This document shows positions 1 through 7,686 of a stretch of DNA of 64,000 nucleotides, piece after piece. A program made the position numbers and the translations under genes. The DNA is from Methylomonas sp. (GTDB lineage: Bacteria; Pseudomonadota; Gammaproteobacteria; Methylococcales; Methylomonadaceae): positions 1 through 64,000 of the forward strand of contig JALSLW010000009.1 of assembly GCA_026988155.1 (NCBI GenBank), read 5' to 3'. Within the stretch, counting starts at the first letter, position 1, and the number at the start of each line of letters is the position of its first letter. The notes under the pieces are model-generated. The model saw only the letters and a program-made list of their open reading frames with translations. It was not told where the DNA came from and made no database searches.

Positions 1-43
1 TCGGGCTGTTCAGCAAAAAGCTATTTGCAATAGCGGAATTCAT
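1..43 (-). CDS. Possible start of the gene in the next integron cassette (partial)
   Basis: Past the attC core the leftward reading strand should enter a second cassette. An ATG at 43-41 opens 14 codons that stay open to the window edge. No convincing ribosome binding site sits at the usual distance, and 14 codons cannot be assigned to a family. It is listed only because its position, about 30 bases after the recombination point, is where cassette genes normally start. Confidence 0.2.
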   Translation of the reverse strand, partial: MNSAIANSFLLNSP

Positions 44-64
44 CTCAAAGGGTAAACCGGGCTT

Positions 65-127
65 GTCCAACAAACGGTTCAGATTGTGGCTCGCTTCGCG
101 ATCACAATCTAACCTTATTCGTTAGCT
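65..127 (-). other. attC: Integron attC recombination site
   Basis: Read on the minus strand the site runs from an R''-type box AGCTAAC (127-121) to an R' box GTTGGAC (71-65), which fits the core consensus GTTRRRY. Between them is a long imperfect palindrome: 76-88 (GGTT, then C80, then AGATTGTG) pairs with 103-114 (CACAATCT then AACC), leaving C80 as a single unpaired extrahelical base, the feature integrases use to choose the strand. The loop (91-101) forms a further small TCGC/GCGA hairpin. Recombination would fall between G71 and T70 of the minus strand. The site begins 31 bases after the stop codon of the last cassette gene, as expected. Confidence 0.88.
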
Positions 128-158
128 GTATTTACCTACATTAACAATATTTTTTTCA

Positions 159-1628
159 TTAGCCTCTTATTAACATCTCAATATATTTATCATCATTGAA
201 TTGCAAAGGGATATATGAACATTTCGTCATTATCAATGGTCCACCCTTTGAATACACTTGGATAGCATGCTCAATAGGTTGATACAAAGAAAGGTGTCGA
301 TACCAAAATGTACTAACGTCTGATGATGAATTGTGCCAATAGTTTGTTAAAGATTCTAACTTTCCAATTATTTCATTTTGCAATATCAATCGTTCATCTT
401 CTGTAATACAATCTAAATAGTAACCTACAACTGCAAAGTCTAGTTCTGAAAAAGCCAAATTAAAAAGACTGTTGTGAGTATCTTCTTCTCCAAAATTCCA
501 TTCAATCCATCGTTTGTACGCAACCTGCCAAAGCAGTTTTTTTCTATCCAAGCTAGCGTGTTTAGAAAAAGTTTCTAAACACTCAGATACAACCAACCGA
601 CTTCCATCAGGAGTAGAGCTAGTTAAAGAAATGGAGTCTATATAAATAGAAATAATTTTTTCATTTGTTGTGATTGCCAACATTTTCCCAAGGGCTTCCT
701 GAATATGAGGGTAACGTAAAGGGTATTTGTTAAAAATTTCCATCCAACTACTAAACCTACCTTCTTCATTACTGACATTTTTAAATATATCTAATAAGTA
801 ACTATTTTCTATTTTATTAAGTGCTTTACGCCCATTTAGATTAGTTAACGAAGTACATACAGCACAAAACTCTACATATTCATTTTTTGTTTTAGTACTT
901 ACATAAAATGAAGTCTCAGTTTTTAGAGTGAACATAAAATGTGTAAGAATAGGGATATCAATGCATTTCTGAAAAACCTTTACAAGAGCATTTTTATCTA
1001 AATGCATTAAGATAAGAAGCATTTGTATATATTTAACTTTTAACAGAGGTCTGGTATTAAAACGTCCCCATAGTTGCTCTATTTCCACCCAGTTTTTATT
1101 CTTTATGGCAGACAGAAACCTTTCCAAGCTTTCTTGCTCATGGATAGGAACATCGTCACCTTCATTAGCTGAAAATTCACTACCAATACAAGATAGCTCT
1201 TCCACTATGTGGTTCGATAGATACTCACTTAAGCTGTTCTCACTTTGAGACAACGATTTCCACAACCTTCCTTCATAATCTATGAAAAATGAAACATTCA
1301 ATATAATATCAAGATTTACTAAGCTCAAGTCACTAGTACTTTTCCAACTGCTCAGTTGAATTATAAGCCAATTAATAGCATGAATAACTTGAAAACACTT
1401 AGGTTGATTGAGTTCAGAAATTTTAATTATTGTATATTGAGAATTATCTAAAAATTGATAATTATCTTTTAGATTATTCCAAAGATCGTATGGATTTTCA
1501 TCATTATTTGATTTTTTTTTATCCTCTAGTATTTCGGTTATTTTAGTGACAATAATAGGTAATCCATCAAACTCCATAGTTGACGATTTCTCTATTAGAT
1601 AACTTATCACTTCATCATAGTTATTCAT
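159..1628 (-). CDS. Cassette gene 2: unrecognised 489-residue protein
   Basis: The product is 489 residues and I do not recognise its family. It has no signal peptide or transmembrane segment. By eye it is mostly helical with many short amphipathic stretches, an acidic middle region (about residues 150-165) and an aromatic C-terminal third. Its ATG overlaps the stop codon of the upstream cassette gene by one base (TAATG), so the two are very likely translationally coupled and act together. The gene is AT-rich, more so than the housekeeping genes in this window, consistent with acquisition. The stop lies 31 bases before the attC. No function is proposed from its own sequence; a role in defence is only a guess from context. 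Confidence 0.85.
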   Translation of the reverse strand: MNNYDEVISYLIEKSSTMEFDGLPIIVTKITEILEDKKKSNNDENPYDLWNNLKDNYQFLDNSQYTIIKISELNQPKCFQVIHAINWLIIQLSSWKSTSDLSLVNLDIILNVSFFIDYEGRLWKSLSQSENSLSEYLSNHIVEELSCIGSEFSANEGDDVPIHEQESLERFLSAIKNKNWVEIEQLWGRFNTRPLLKVKYIQMLLILMHLDKNALVKVFQKCIDIPILTHFMFTLKTETSFYVSTKTKNEYVEFCAVCTSLTNLNGRKALNKIENSYLLDIFKNVSNEEGRFSSWMEIFNKYPLRYPHIQEALGKMLAITTNEKIISIYIDSISLTSSTPDGSRLVVSECLETFSKHASLDRKKLLWQVAYKRWIEWNFGEEDTHNSLFNLAFSELDFAVVGYYLDCITEDERLILQNEIIGKLESLTNYWHNSSSDVSTFWYRHLSLYQPIEHAIQVYSKGGPLIMTKCSYIPLQFNDDKYIEMLIRG

Positions 1629-3208
1629 TAGGACTTACAAATTAAATGTTCAGGCTTATCTAGTTCATTCCATAACTCTAAAAATGAATCAGCTATTAAC
1701 TGTCCATCATCTACTTTTTGTAAGATGTGATGTTGTTTTCCTAGGCTATTAATTGAAGTACCAAGTGACCACGCTAGAGTGCCTTGCTGTGTATCTGGAA
1801 AGATTAAAAAACGATCATGAAAACTCCAGCCTGCATTTCCAATTCGTGCTCGAAACTCAAGATTCACCCCATACCAATTAGAATCAACATCTTGAAGAGC
1901 CGATATTTGGCTATTTAGTTGGGAAGTTTTTCCACTCACTTCACTCTGTGATTCACAAGAGTCAGTAGTATTACTTAAATTTGTTAATGCCTTTAACTGA
2001 GAACCAAAATAAGGACAGTAGAATAACGTTTCAAGTATGTCATTTGCTGACAGATAGGGGTCCCATAGCCAAACACCATTTTCACCATATTGCTCTATTA
2101 ATGCTCGAACATCTAAAATAGCTCTGAGATGTTCCTGTTCTTGTCTTCCTTGTTTTGGCTTATATTGCACAAACTTTCTTTGCTTAGATAGCTGTTCCTT
2201 TTCCTCTCTATATAATCTTTTTTGTATCCAACTGTCTTGGTTAGAGCTTGGTTTCCCAATACTACTATTACTCTTATGTTGAACGGAAATACTTACATAT
2301 TGATTGTTTACATTAAAAACACGAGGCTCAGATTCCACTATTCCCATTCCAAAAGATATAGATTTTACAAATGAGCTTGGTCTAGTTGCAGCTAATATTA
2401 GACGGTTCTCATCGTCCCACACAAGACCTTTATGTAGACCATAATCATAACTCATAGGGATAATGATACTTTCATCAGTTACTTCAAATGAGCCATAACC
2501 ATTAATATTTTTATCATATTCCATTTCACAACTTACACGTAATGGTCGCGGTGTAGCCAGTGGATGCCACACTGCGTCAAACCTTAAATCATTCCCTTCT
2601 TTTGAATGATTAAATCGAGCCTGCATGATGGTAACTGGAATTTGTAAAATAAAATTACCAAGCCTATCAGATACACTTGCTAATGCTATTGGACAATATT
2701 TATGAATCTCATTTGATAGAGCTTGAAGTAAAGGTGGAGAGCCTAATAAAGGAAGTAGCTTTTCTTTATGTGTATCATTCCACTCAATAACGTAAGAGCC
2801 ATTCCAGAAATTGTTTTTAAGAACTTTATTTAAAGATATGTTTTCAAATGAATCAGGAGGAATAAATCTTTTTGGCTGATATACCAGGTTACTAACACTT
2901 TGCTCTTTACCAGAAGCTTTCCATGCCCCTTTTTCTAAATTATTTAGATGTAAAGATATTTTATCCTTATTTAAGGTGTACCTTAAAACTCCAAAGCTCC
3001 AACTGTTTAAATTAGCAACCTTAATTCGCTCTTCACTAATGATTCTAGGTTTAATAAATTTATCGTCATCATTTCTATTTTCAGCAACAATAATTGTAAA
3101 AACATTTACAGTGGATTTATCTGGCAAAGTTGCAAATATTTCTGTCACCTCAACTTTGTCATAAAACCCTAAAACACCATCACATAATAATTTTTCAATA
3201 TCATCCAT
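1628..3208 (-). CDS. Cassette gene 1: 526-residue protein with degenerate PLD-like C-terminus
   Basis: First gene of the cassette, 526 residues, cytosolic by appearance. The N-terminal 330 residues are not recognised. A charged, Lys/Gln-rich linker lies near residues 330-355. The C-terminal part resembles a phospholipase D-type half: WLWDPYLS near 370, then HDRFLIFP with His464, then GTSINSLG at 483-490. In true PLD enzymes the motif is HxKxxxxD followed by GSxN; here Lys is replaced, so catalysis is uncertain. The HDRF...GxSxNxLG pattern occurs in several phage-defence-like proteins. From memory it may belong to the family named after Vibrio VPA1262, which I cannot verify. The gene is coupled to the 489-residue partner. 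Confidence 0.85.
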   Translation of the reverse strand: MDDIEKLLCDGVLGFYDKVEVTEIFATLPDKSTVNVFTIIVAENRNDDDKFIKPRIISEERIKVANLNSWSFGVLRYTLNKDKISLHLNNLEKGAWKASGKEQSVSNLVYQPKRFIPPDSFENISLNKVLKNNFWNGSYVIEWNDTHKEKLLPLLGSPPLLQALSNEIHKYCPIALASVSDRLGNFILQIPVTIMQARFNHSKEGNDLRFDAVWHPLATPRPLRVSCEMEYDKNINGYGSFEVTDESIIIPMSYDYGLHKGLVWDDENRLILAATRPSSFVKSISFGMGIVESEPRVFNVNNQYVSISVQHKSNSSIGKPSSNQDSWIQKRLYREEKEQLSKQRKFVQYKPKQGRQEQEHLRAILDVRALIEQYGENGVWLWDPYLSANDILETLFYCPYFGSQLKALTNLSNTTDSCESQSEVSGKTSQLNSQISALQDVDSNWYGVNLEFRARIGNAGWSFHDRFLIFPDTQQGTLAWSLGTSINSLGKQHHILQKVDDGQLIADSFLELWNELDKPEHLICKS

Positions 3209-3252
3209 TATATTTTTCTTAGTACTTCAAAGTGAAGATTCGGTTTCTTTAC

Positions 3253-3259
3253 AGCTAAC
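3253..3259 (-). other. attI: attI/cassette junction core (GTTAGCT)
   Basis: On the minus strand this reads GTTAGCT, matching the recombination core GTTRRRY except for one position, and is the boundary between the integrase-side attI region and the first cassette. It lies 45 bases before the first cassette gene and 131 bases from the integrase start codon. The same ten bases (GTTAGCTGTA) occur in opposite orientation at 121-130 within the attC, as expected for a cassette. Confidence 0.75.
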
Positions 3260-3389
3260 AAGTTATTGTCTAGATCAGGTTATCTTATACGCCAATTCAT
3301 GTAATTTGGCAAGAAATGGCATTTATACTTGTAATTCCTTTCTGGTTAACATACATTATTAAATAATAACCAGATCCGATTAACTCGCA
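3260..3389 (+). promoter_or_regulatory. attI region and divergent intI promoter
   Basis: The 130 bases between the cassette junction and intI hold two clear dyads: GCCAATT/AATTTGGC at 3291-3310 and CTGGTTA/TAACCAG at 3342-3373 with ATTATTAAATAAT inside it. They may be integrase binding sites of attI or operator sites for intI. I see no canonical LexA box (CTG-N10-CAG), so SOS control as in Vibrio and class 1 integrons is not supported. No strong Shine-Dalgarno precedes the intI ATG. Confidence 0.45.
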
Positions 3390-4817
3390 ATGCTTAAACT
3401 TCCCATAACTTTAGTTCATCAATTCGACAATCTTTTGCTTAATAAATCTCTATCTGACAAAGACAGGGCTTTGTTCAAAAAATGGCTGCACTTTTATTGG
3501 GACTTTTGCCATAAGTACCAGCATGATGTTTTTCATGTAAACAGTTTGCCTTTGTTTATTCAAAAACTACAGGATAAAAGACAATCTGTACAACAACAAA
3601 ATCAGGCTAAACAGGCTGTTTCTATTTTCTATGAATTACGCTCTTCCTCTAAGCAACCATTGACAAGAAATAATCGTTTTTCTAATCAGCCTGAGAAAAA
3701 CGTTATCCCTGACAAAATCGCTTCAAGTCATGGTAACTATGTTATTGATCAAAAACCTTTGGTGCAAACCGCTGTACAGCAAAGTTCTTCTGATCTGTCC
3801 AAGTCCATTCCATTTGGCGTTAATGATTCATTGACAGAAAATGGATCCAGCTGGGTGTTTATTTTTGATCAGTTGGTTAATGAAATTAAAATTCGCCATT
3901 ATTCGCCTAAGACTCTTAAAGCTTATCGGGGATATATTCGCCAGTTACAAACATTTACCAAAAGTAAAGATTACCAAAAGCTTACGCAACAGGATGTGGT
4001 CGATTTTTTAACTTTTCTGGCCGTTGAAAAACAAGTTTCTGCTTCTAGTCAAAACCTGGCGTTTAATGCATTGCTGTTTTTGTTTAAGCATGTGCTTAAA
4101 AAGGAGTTTGGTGAAATCAAAGGCGTTACACGGGCAAAACGCAAGCCCTATATCCCTGTGGTGTTATCTAGGGATGAGATTGATCTTATTTTTGATCATT
4201 TATACGATCCGGTCAATTTAGTTGCTAAATTACTCTATGGCTGTGGATTACGGCTCTTTGAATGTCTAAAGCTACGAGTCCAGGATTTTAATTTTGATGC
4301 GGGTATTGTTACTATTCATGATGGCAAGGGTAAAAAAGATAGAACGGTTCCGATACCACAAAGTATTGTTCCAGAATTACAAAAGCAGTTAGATCATGTG
4401 GCGAACGTTCATAAAGCTGATTTAAAAGCTAACTTCTCAGGTACTTTTTTGCCAGACCAATTAGATCGCAAGTATAAGAATGCGGCTAAAGAATTTATTT
4501 GGCAGTGGTTTTTTCCTGCCCATTCGTTGACTTTATTATCAGGAACGAAAGAATATAGACGTTATCATGTTCATGAATCAGTCGTACAAAAAGCCATGAA
4601 ACAGGCTGCAAATGATGCCCGAATTACTAAACGAGCAACGTCACATACCCTTAGACATTCATTTGCCAGTCATTTATTGCAAGCCAATTATGATATCAGG
4701 ACAATTCAAGAACTTTTAGGCCATAGTGATGTTAGAACGACTATGATTTACACCCATACTGTGCAAAGTAGAACACTTAAACAATCTAAGAGTCCGCTGG
4801 ACTTTGATCAGGATTGA
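3390..4817 (+). CDS. intI: Integron integrase IntI with N-terminal extension
   Basis: Tyrosine recombinase that inserts and excises gene cassettes at attI and attC. The catalytic set is visible: Arg288 (GCGLRLFE), His419 and Arg422 (HTLRH), His445 (LLGHSDV) and Tyr454 (MIYTHT). The block between about residues 355 and 395 (LPDQLDRKY ... WQWFFPA) is the extra helix insertion that separates IntI from XerC/D. IntI proteins are usually 320-340 residues; this one is 475 because of about 145 extra N-terminal residues. Residues about 1-85 are helical and resemble a second SAM-like core-binding domain, followed by a Ser/Gln-rich linker. It is divergent from the cassette, the normal integron layout. 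The reading frame is intact, so the integron may be active. Confidence 0.93.
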   Translation: MLKLPITLVHQFDNLLLNKSLSDKDRALFKKWLHFYWDFCHKYQHDVFHVNSLPLFIQKLQDKRQSVQQQNQAKQAVSIFYELRSSSKQPLTRNNRFSNQPEKNVIPDKIASSHGNYVIDQKPLVQTAVQQSSSDLSKSIPFGVNDSLTENGSSWVFIFDQLVNEIKIRHYSPKTLKAYRGYIRQLQTFTKSKDYQKLTQQDVVDFLTFLAVEKQVSASSQNLAFNALLFLFKHVLKKEFGEIKGVTRAKRKPYIPVVLSRDEIDLIFDHLYDPVNLVAKLLYGCGLRLFECLKLRVQDFNFDAGIVTIHDGKGKKDRTVPIPQSIVPELQKQLDHVANVHKADLKANFSGTFLPDQLDRKYKNAAKEFIWQWFFPAHSLTLLSGTKEYRRYHVHESVVQKAMKQAANDARITKRATSHTLRHSFASHLLQANYDIRTIQELLGHSDVRTTMIYTHTVQSRTLKQSKSPLDFDQD

Positions 4818-4900
4818 TAGATGGGATCATTAAGCAGCTATGCATAATTATTCTAGCAAAATCAAAAGTTATAATACCCTGCACTGCTTACTTTATACTT

Positions 4901-4926
4901 GCTGGGTCTGGTTTATTTACCCCAGC
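4901..4926 (+). terminator. Weak hairpin after intI
   Basis: GCTGGG (4901-4906) pairs with CCCAGC (4921-4926) across a 14-base loop, about 85 bases after the intI stop. Only three T residues follow, so termination is doubtful. Confidence 0.3.
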
Positions 4927-4969
4927 TTTAAAAGTACAATAATATGCAAAAGGGGTAAAAATCCGGCAG

Positions 4970-4999
4970 GCTGGGGTGAGGCGTTAGCTCAACCCCAGC
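4970..4999. repeat. REP-like palindrome
   Basis: GCTGGGGTGAG pairs with GCTCAACCCCAGC (one bulged base) around the loop GCGTTA. The GGGGT...ACCCC hairpin with a GTTAGC/GCTAAC loop looks like the short palindromes scattered by REP/RAYT-type systems. It lies between the 3' ends of intI and the beta-propeller gene, where it could also slow converging transcription. Confidence 0.55.
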
Positions 5000-5031
5000 A
5001 AAGTCAATATAGCAGGAAATATTGGGACATG

Positions 5032-5988
5032 CTATGGTTTAACCACAACACCCCAAGGATAGCGCCCAACAGCAACCGACTTAACCACCCTCATCTCTTC
5101 TAGATCAATAATGGAAATATCATTGCTTACTCCGTTAGTGGTGAATACCTTTTTTTGATCAGCTGAAAAAGCCAAATTCCAGACTCGCCGCCCTACTAAA
5201 AAATACTTCTCCACTTCTAGCGTTTTTGCGTTGATTAAGGCAACTCTATTTGCGGGCCCTAATGCCACCAAAGCCCACTGTCTGTTATTATCTATAATGA
5301 CACCGACCGGCTGTATCTTGTCATTAGTTACTCCCGTGACATTAAATTTAATGGACTTTATTTTTTTTCGGCTAGCAGCATCCAATACCGTTACTGTTCC
5401 GCCCAGTTCAGATGTTACCCATAATTGCTGACTGTCAGCAGTAAAACTCAACCCTCTTGGGCGGGTGTCAACTAAGGTATTGTCTTCAATAGTTAAGGTC
5501 TGCTGATTTATCCAGTGCACCATATTGTTTGCTTCTGATCCGCTGACCACCCATTTTTCATCAGGGCTTACCGTAATAGGCTCAGGTTCGGCTCCCACCG
5601 CAATCGTTTTAATTGCTTTACCCTGTTTAATATCAACGACTGTTACCAAACTGTCATCTTCATTAGAAACATAAAGGCGGTCTCCTGAAGGATTCATTGC
5701 GAAGGTTTCAGGATCTTCCCCAGAAGACAGGGTGCCGACTGGTTTTAGCGTATTAATATCAATTACCTGAATGGTATCATCGTCACTGGTTGCAATATAT
5801 AGCTGCTTTTGATCTTTGCTCAGTACAATGCCGCGCGGACGCAGACCTAGCGATACCGTTTTTATTAATTTACCTGCAACCGGGTCAACTACGGCCAGCG
5901 CATTATCCTTTTCTAACGTTACAAAGATAGTTTCAGAATAGGCTGTAAAAGTTATCAGCCATAAGGCTGTGCTTAATAAATATTTCAT
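5032..5988 (-). CDS. Periplasmic YVTN beta-propeller protein, PQQ-catabolism associated
   Basis: The 318-residue product begins with a Sec signal peptide (residues 1-18, ending TAYS) and then consists of repeating blades with the patterns LYVSNEDD, VVDI and PEPITVSPD typical of the YVTN/PQQ beta-propeller fold. It matches the family described as PQQ-dependent catabolism-associated beta-propeller, normally found with PQQ alcohol dehydrogenase regulators and an ABC transporter in methylotrophs and pseudomonads. Its precise role is unknown; it is probably a periplasmic binding or scaffold protein. It is divergent from the sensor kinase next door and shares its upstream region, supporting a common pathway. 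No PQQ enzyme is in the window. Confidence 0.85.
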   Translation of the reverse strand: MKYLLSTALWLITFTAYSETIFVTLEKDNALAVVDPVAGKLIKTVSLGLRPRGIVLSKDQKQLYIATSDDDTIQVIDINTLKPVGTLSSGEDPETFAMNPSGDRLYVSNEDDSLVTVVDIKQGKAIKTIAVGAEPEPITVSPDEKWVVSGSEANNMVHWINQQTLTIEDNTLVDTRPRGLSFTADSQQLWVTSELGGTVTVLDAASRKKIKSIKFNVTGVTNDKIQPVGVIIDNNRQWALVALGPANRVALINAKTLEVEKYFLVGRRVWNLAFSADQKKVFTTNGVSNDISIIDLEEMRVVKSVAVGRYPWGVVVKP

Positions 5989-6215
5989 AAAAATCAGACT
6001 AAAAACAAAGGATCATGCGGATAAATAAATAAAAAATATATAGGAAAAATTCCTGAACTTATACTAAGACAGGCTGTACGCACCTTGCATTCTCTGATAA
6101 ATACCTACTCTATAAGGGCCGTTAGCAAGAAGCATTAAAGCCAAATCTATCATTACTCTGCCGGAAACAAGAATAAACTGTATAAATAAAATTTTGTCAG
6201 TATGATAGAACCCTT

Positions 6216-6244
6216 TTGACAGGCTTTACAAGCCCCATATTATA
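6216..6244 (+). promoter_or_regulatory. Candidate promoter with operator for the sensor kinase
   Basis: A perfect -35 TTGACA (6216-6221) is followed after 16 bases by TATTAT (6238-6243). The dyad GGCTT-TAC-AAGCC (6222-6234) fills the spacer, a classic operator position. Transcription would start near 6250, only a few bases before the ATG at 6252, so the mRNA may be nearly leaderless; no Shine-Dalgarno is visible. A further dyad AGGAA-AAA-TTCCT lies at 6042-6054 on the beta-propeller side. Confidence 0.5.
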
Positions 6245-6251
6245 AAAAAAC

Positions 6252-7565
6252 ATGAGCTTACGCTACCAAATTAGCCTTCGCATTTTACTAAACTCGCTGG
6301 TTATCCTATTGCTGGGAGGCTCTATTGCCATTTGGCAGGCGCGAAATGCTGTAAGCAATGAAGTTGATTCATCAATCAAACTGGCCCTGCAGCTAATAAA
6401 AATAAGTGTCGGCACAACTCAGTCCAAAGAAACCGATTGGATTTATCGGTTAAGCACTTTAGAACAGACCCGGCATTTAAAAATTCAGCTTAAAAAGCCT
6501 TCTGGTGAAATCATTAATATCAGCCGGCACTCACTTGCAGTTGAGCAGCAAGATACCCCGCCAGATTGGTTTATTAATCTTGTTGTCAGCGATTACCCTG
6601 AAGCAGAATACCAGATAACCACCTTTGACAGCCACATATTAACTCTTCTTATCGAAGCAAACCCAATGGATGAAATGACTGAGGTCTGGCATGAATCCAT
6701 TGCATTTTTCAGTACAATATTAGCCTTGGTTTTTCTTACTTTTCTTTCTGTGCATCTGGTTTTCAATAAAACCATACAAACTATACAGCGCATAGTTGAA
6801 CACCTTAGAGTCATCGAAAAGGGAGAGTATCACCATAAACTACCTGACTTTTCAACGCTGGAATATGACAGTATCGCTAAAGCGATTAATCAGCTAAATG
6901 ATGCTCTCAATAATACACAAAAGCAAAATCAGGCTTTAACTCAGCATTCTCTGGAAATCCAGGAAGAAGAAAGACAGCGTCTGTCTCAAGAACTTCATGA
7001 TGAATTTGGACAGTCGCTTACCGCGATAAAAGTAATGGCTGTGACTGCTGGGCATGAAAAATCTGACACTAAAGCCATCACTCATTCCATGGTTGAAATA
7101 TGTGACCATTTAATGACTGTCGTGCGTTCTATGATGAAGGAACTGCACCCTTTAATATTGACTGAACTTGGGCTTAAAGCGACACTGGAAGACCTGGTCA
7201 GCCATTGGGAAGCCAGACTGCCCTCCAGTTCTTTTAGTCTACAGGTTGATGATGCAGTTGATAATTTGGATAAAACCGTTATCATTCAAGTTTTTCGCGT
7301 TATTCAGGAAAGCATAACCAATATTATCCGTCATGCAAATGCGACACATACAAGCATCAGCCTTAACTTCAACCCTGCATTCAATACGCTTACCCTGCTG
7401 ATTGAAGATAATGGGAACGGCTGTGATTTAACCAAAATATCAGCTGGATTTGGTTTGCAGGGAATGGCAGAAAGAATTAAACTGCTGGGAGGAGAATTTA
7501 ATATTCATTCGTACCCAGGTGAAGGTATGCAGATAAAAGCACAGATCCCAATGCCGTTAAATTAA
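6252..7565 (+). CDS. Membrane sensor histidine kinase (NarX/UhpB type)
   Basis: A 437-residue inner-membrane kinase. Transmembrane helices lie near residues 8-27 and 150-172 and bracket a periplasmic sensor of about 120 residues; a HAMP linker (about 172-225) and a short coiled coil follow. The HisKA_3 dimerisation domain carries the phospho-accepting His249 in QELHDEFGQSL. The C-terminal ATPase shows NGNGCDL and GFGLQGMAERI. The LuxR-type regulator 120 bases downstream is the obvious partner. Beside the PQQ-associated beta-propeller, the pair probably senses an alcohol or related substrate, as kinase-regulator pairs do near PQQ dehydrogenases in pseudomonads; that is inference from context. 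Confidence 0.9.
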   Translation: MSLRYQISLRILLNSLVILLLGGSIAIWQARNAVSNEVDSSIKLALQLIKISVGTTQSKETDWIYRLSTLEQTRHLKIQLKKPSGEIINISRHSLAVEQQDTPPDWFINLVVSDYPEAEYQITTFDSHILTLLIEANPMDEMTEVWHESIAFFSTILALVFLTFLSVHLVFNKTIQTIQRIVEHLRVIEKGEYHHKLPDFSTLEYDSIAKAINQLNDALNNTQKQNQALTQHSLEIQEEERQRLSQELHDEFGQSLTAIKVMAVTAGHEKSDTKAITHSMVEICDHLMTVVRSMMKELHPLILTELGLKATLEDLVSHWEARLPSSSFSLQVDDAVDNLDKTVIIQVFRVIQESITNIIRHANATHTSISLNFNPAFNTLTLLIEDNGNGCDLTKISAGFGLQGMAERIKLLGGEFNIHSYPGEGMQIKAQIPMPLN

Positions 7566-7577
7566 GCATAAAACATT

Positions 7578-7628
7578 CGGAGGTGGGATTTTAGTCCCTA
7601 CAAATACGGGGCTAAAGCCCCTCCTCCG
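7578..7628. repeat. REP-like palindrome (GGCTAAAGCCCC family)
   Basis: An imperfect inverted repeat: CGGAGGTGGGATTTTAG faces CTAAAGCCCCTCCTCCG around TACAAATACGG. Related elements with the same CTAAAGCcCCTCC arm occur at 50017-50068 and 51624-51678. The stem sits between kinase and response regulator, so it could lower expression of the latter. Confidence 0.7.
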
Positions 7629-7650
7629 AGCTTAATTAGCCCTATAAACC

Positions 7651-7671
7651 TCTTAACTTAATGACATTGGC
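7651..7671 (+). repeat. TTAACTTAATGGCATTGG-type interspersed motif, copy 1
   Basis: Reads CTTAACTTAATGACATTGGC. Similar copies occur at 15661-15680, 27411-27432 and 50078-50097, always in intergenic DNA upstream of a gene on the same strand. The function is unknown. Confidence 0.55.
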
Positions 7672-7686
7672 ACAGTTCCCTATTTT

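Larger units (their letters stand above)
71..3258 (-). mobile_element. Integron gene cassette with two genes
   Basis: This 3,188-base segment lies between the integrase-proximal core (GTTAGCT on the minus strand at 3259-3253) and the attC at 65-127. The first bases of the cassette (TTAGCT) are exactly complementary to the AGCTAAC R'' box of its own attC, which is the hallmark of a mobile cassette because both halves come from one attC in the circular form. Both genes read toward the attC, away from the integrase. At about 3.2 kb it is large: most cassettes are near 0.5-1 kb with one gene. The boundaries are seen in the sequence; mobility is inferred from integron biology. Confidence 0.85.

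Noticed and set aside
4984-4990. GTTAGCT as a second attC core
   Set aside because: It is the loop side of a REP-like hairpin; no paired second core, spacer or extrahelical base is present.
4840-5103. 87-codon plus-strand frame after intI
   Set aside because: It runs through a REP-like palindrome into the 3' end of the beta-propeller gene on the other strand and has no ribosome site or protein-like composition.
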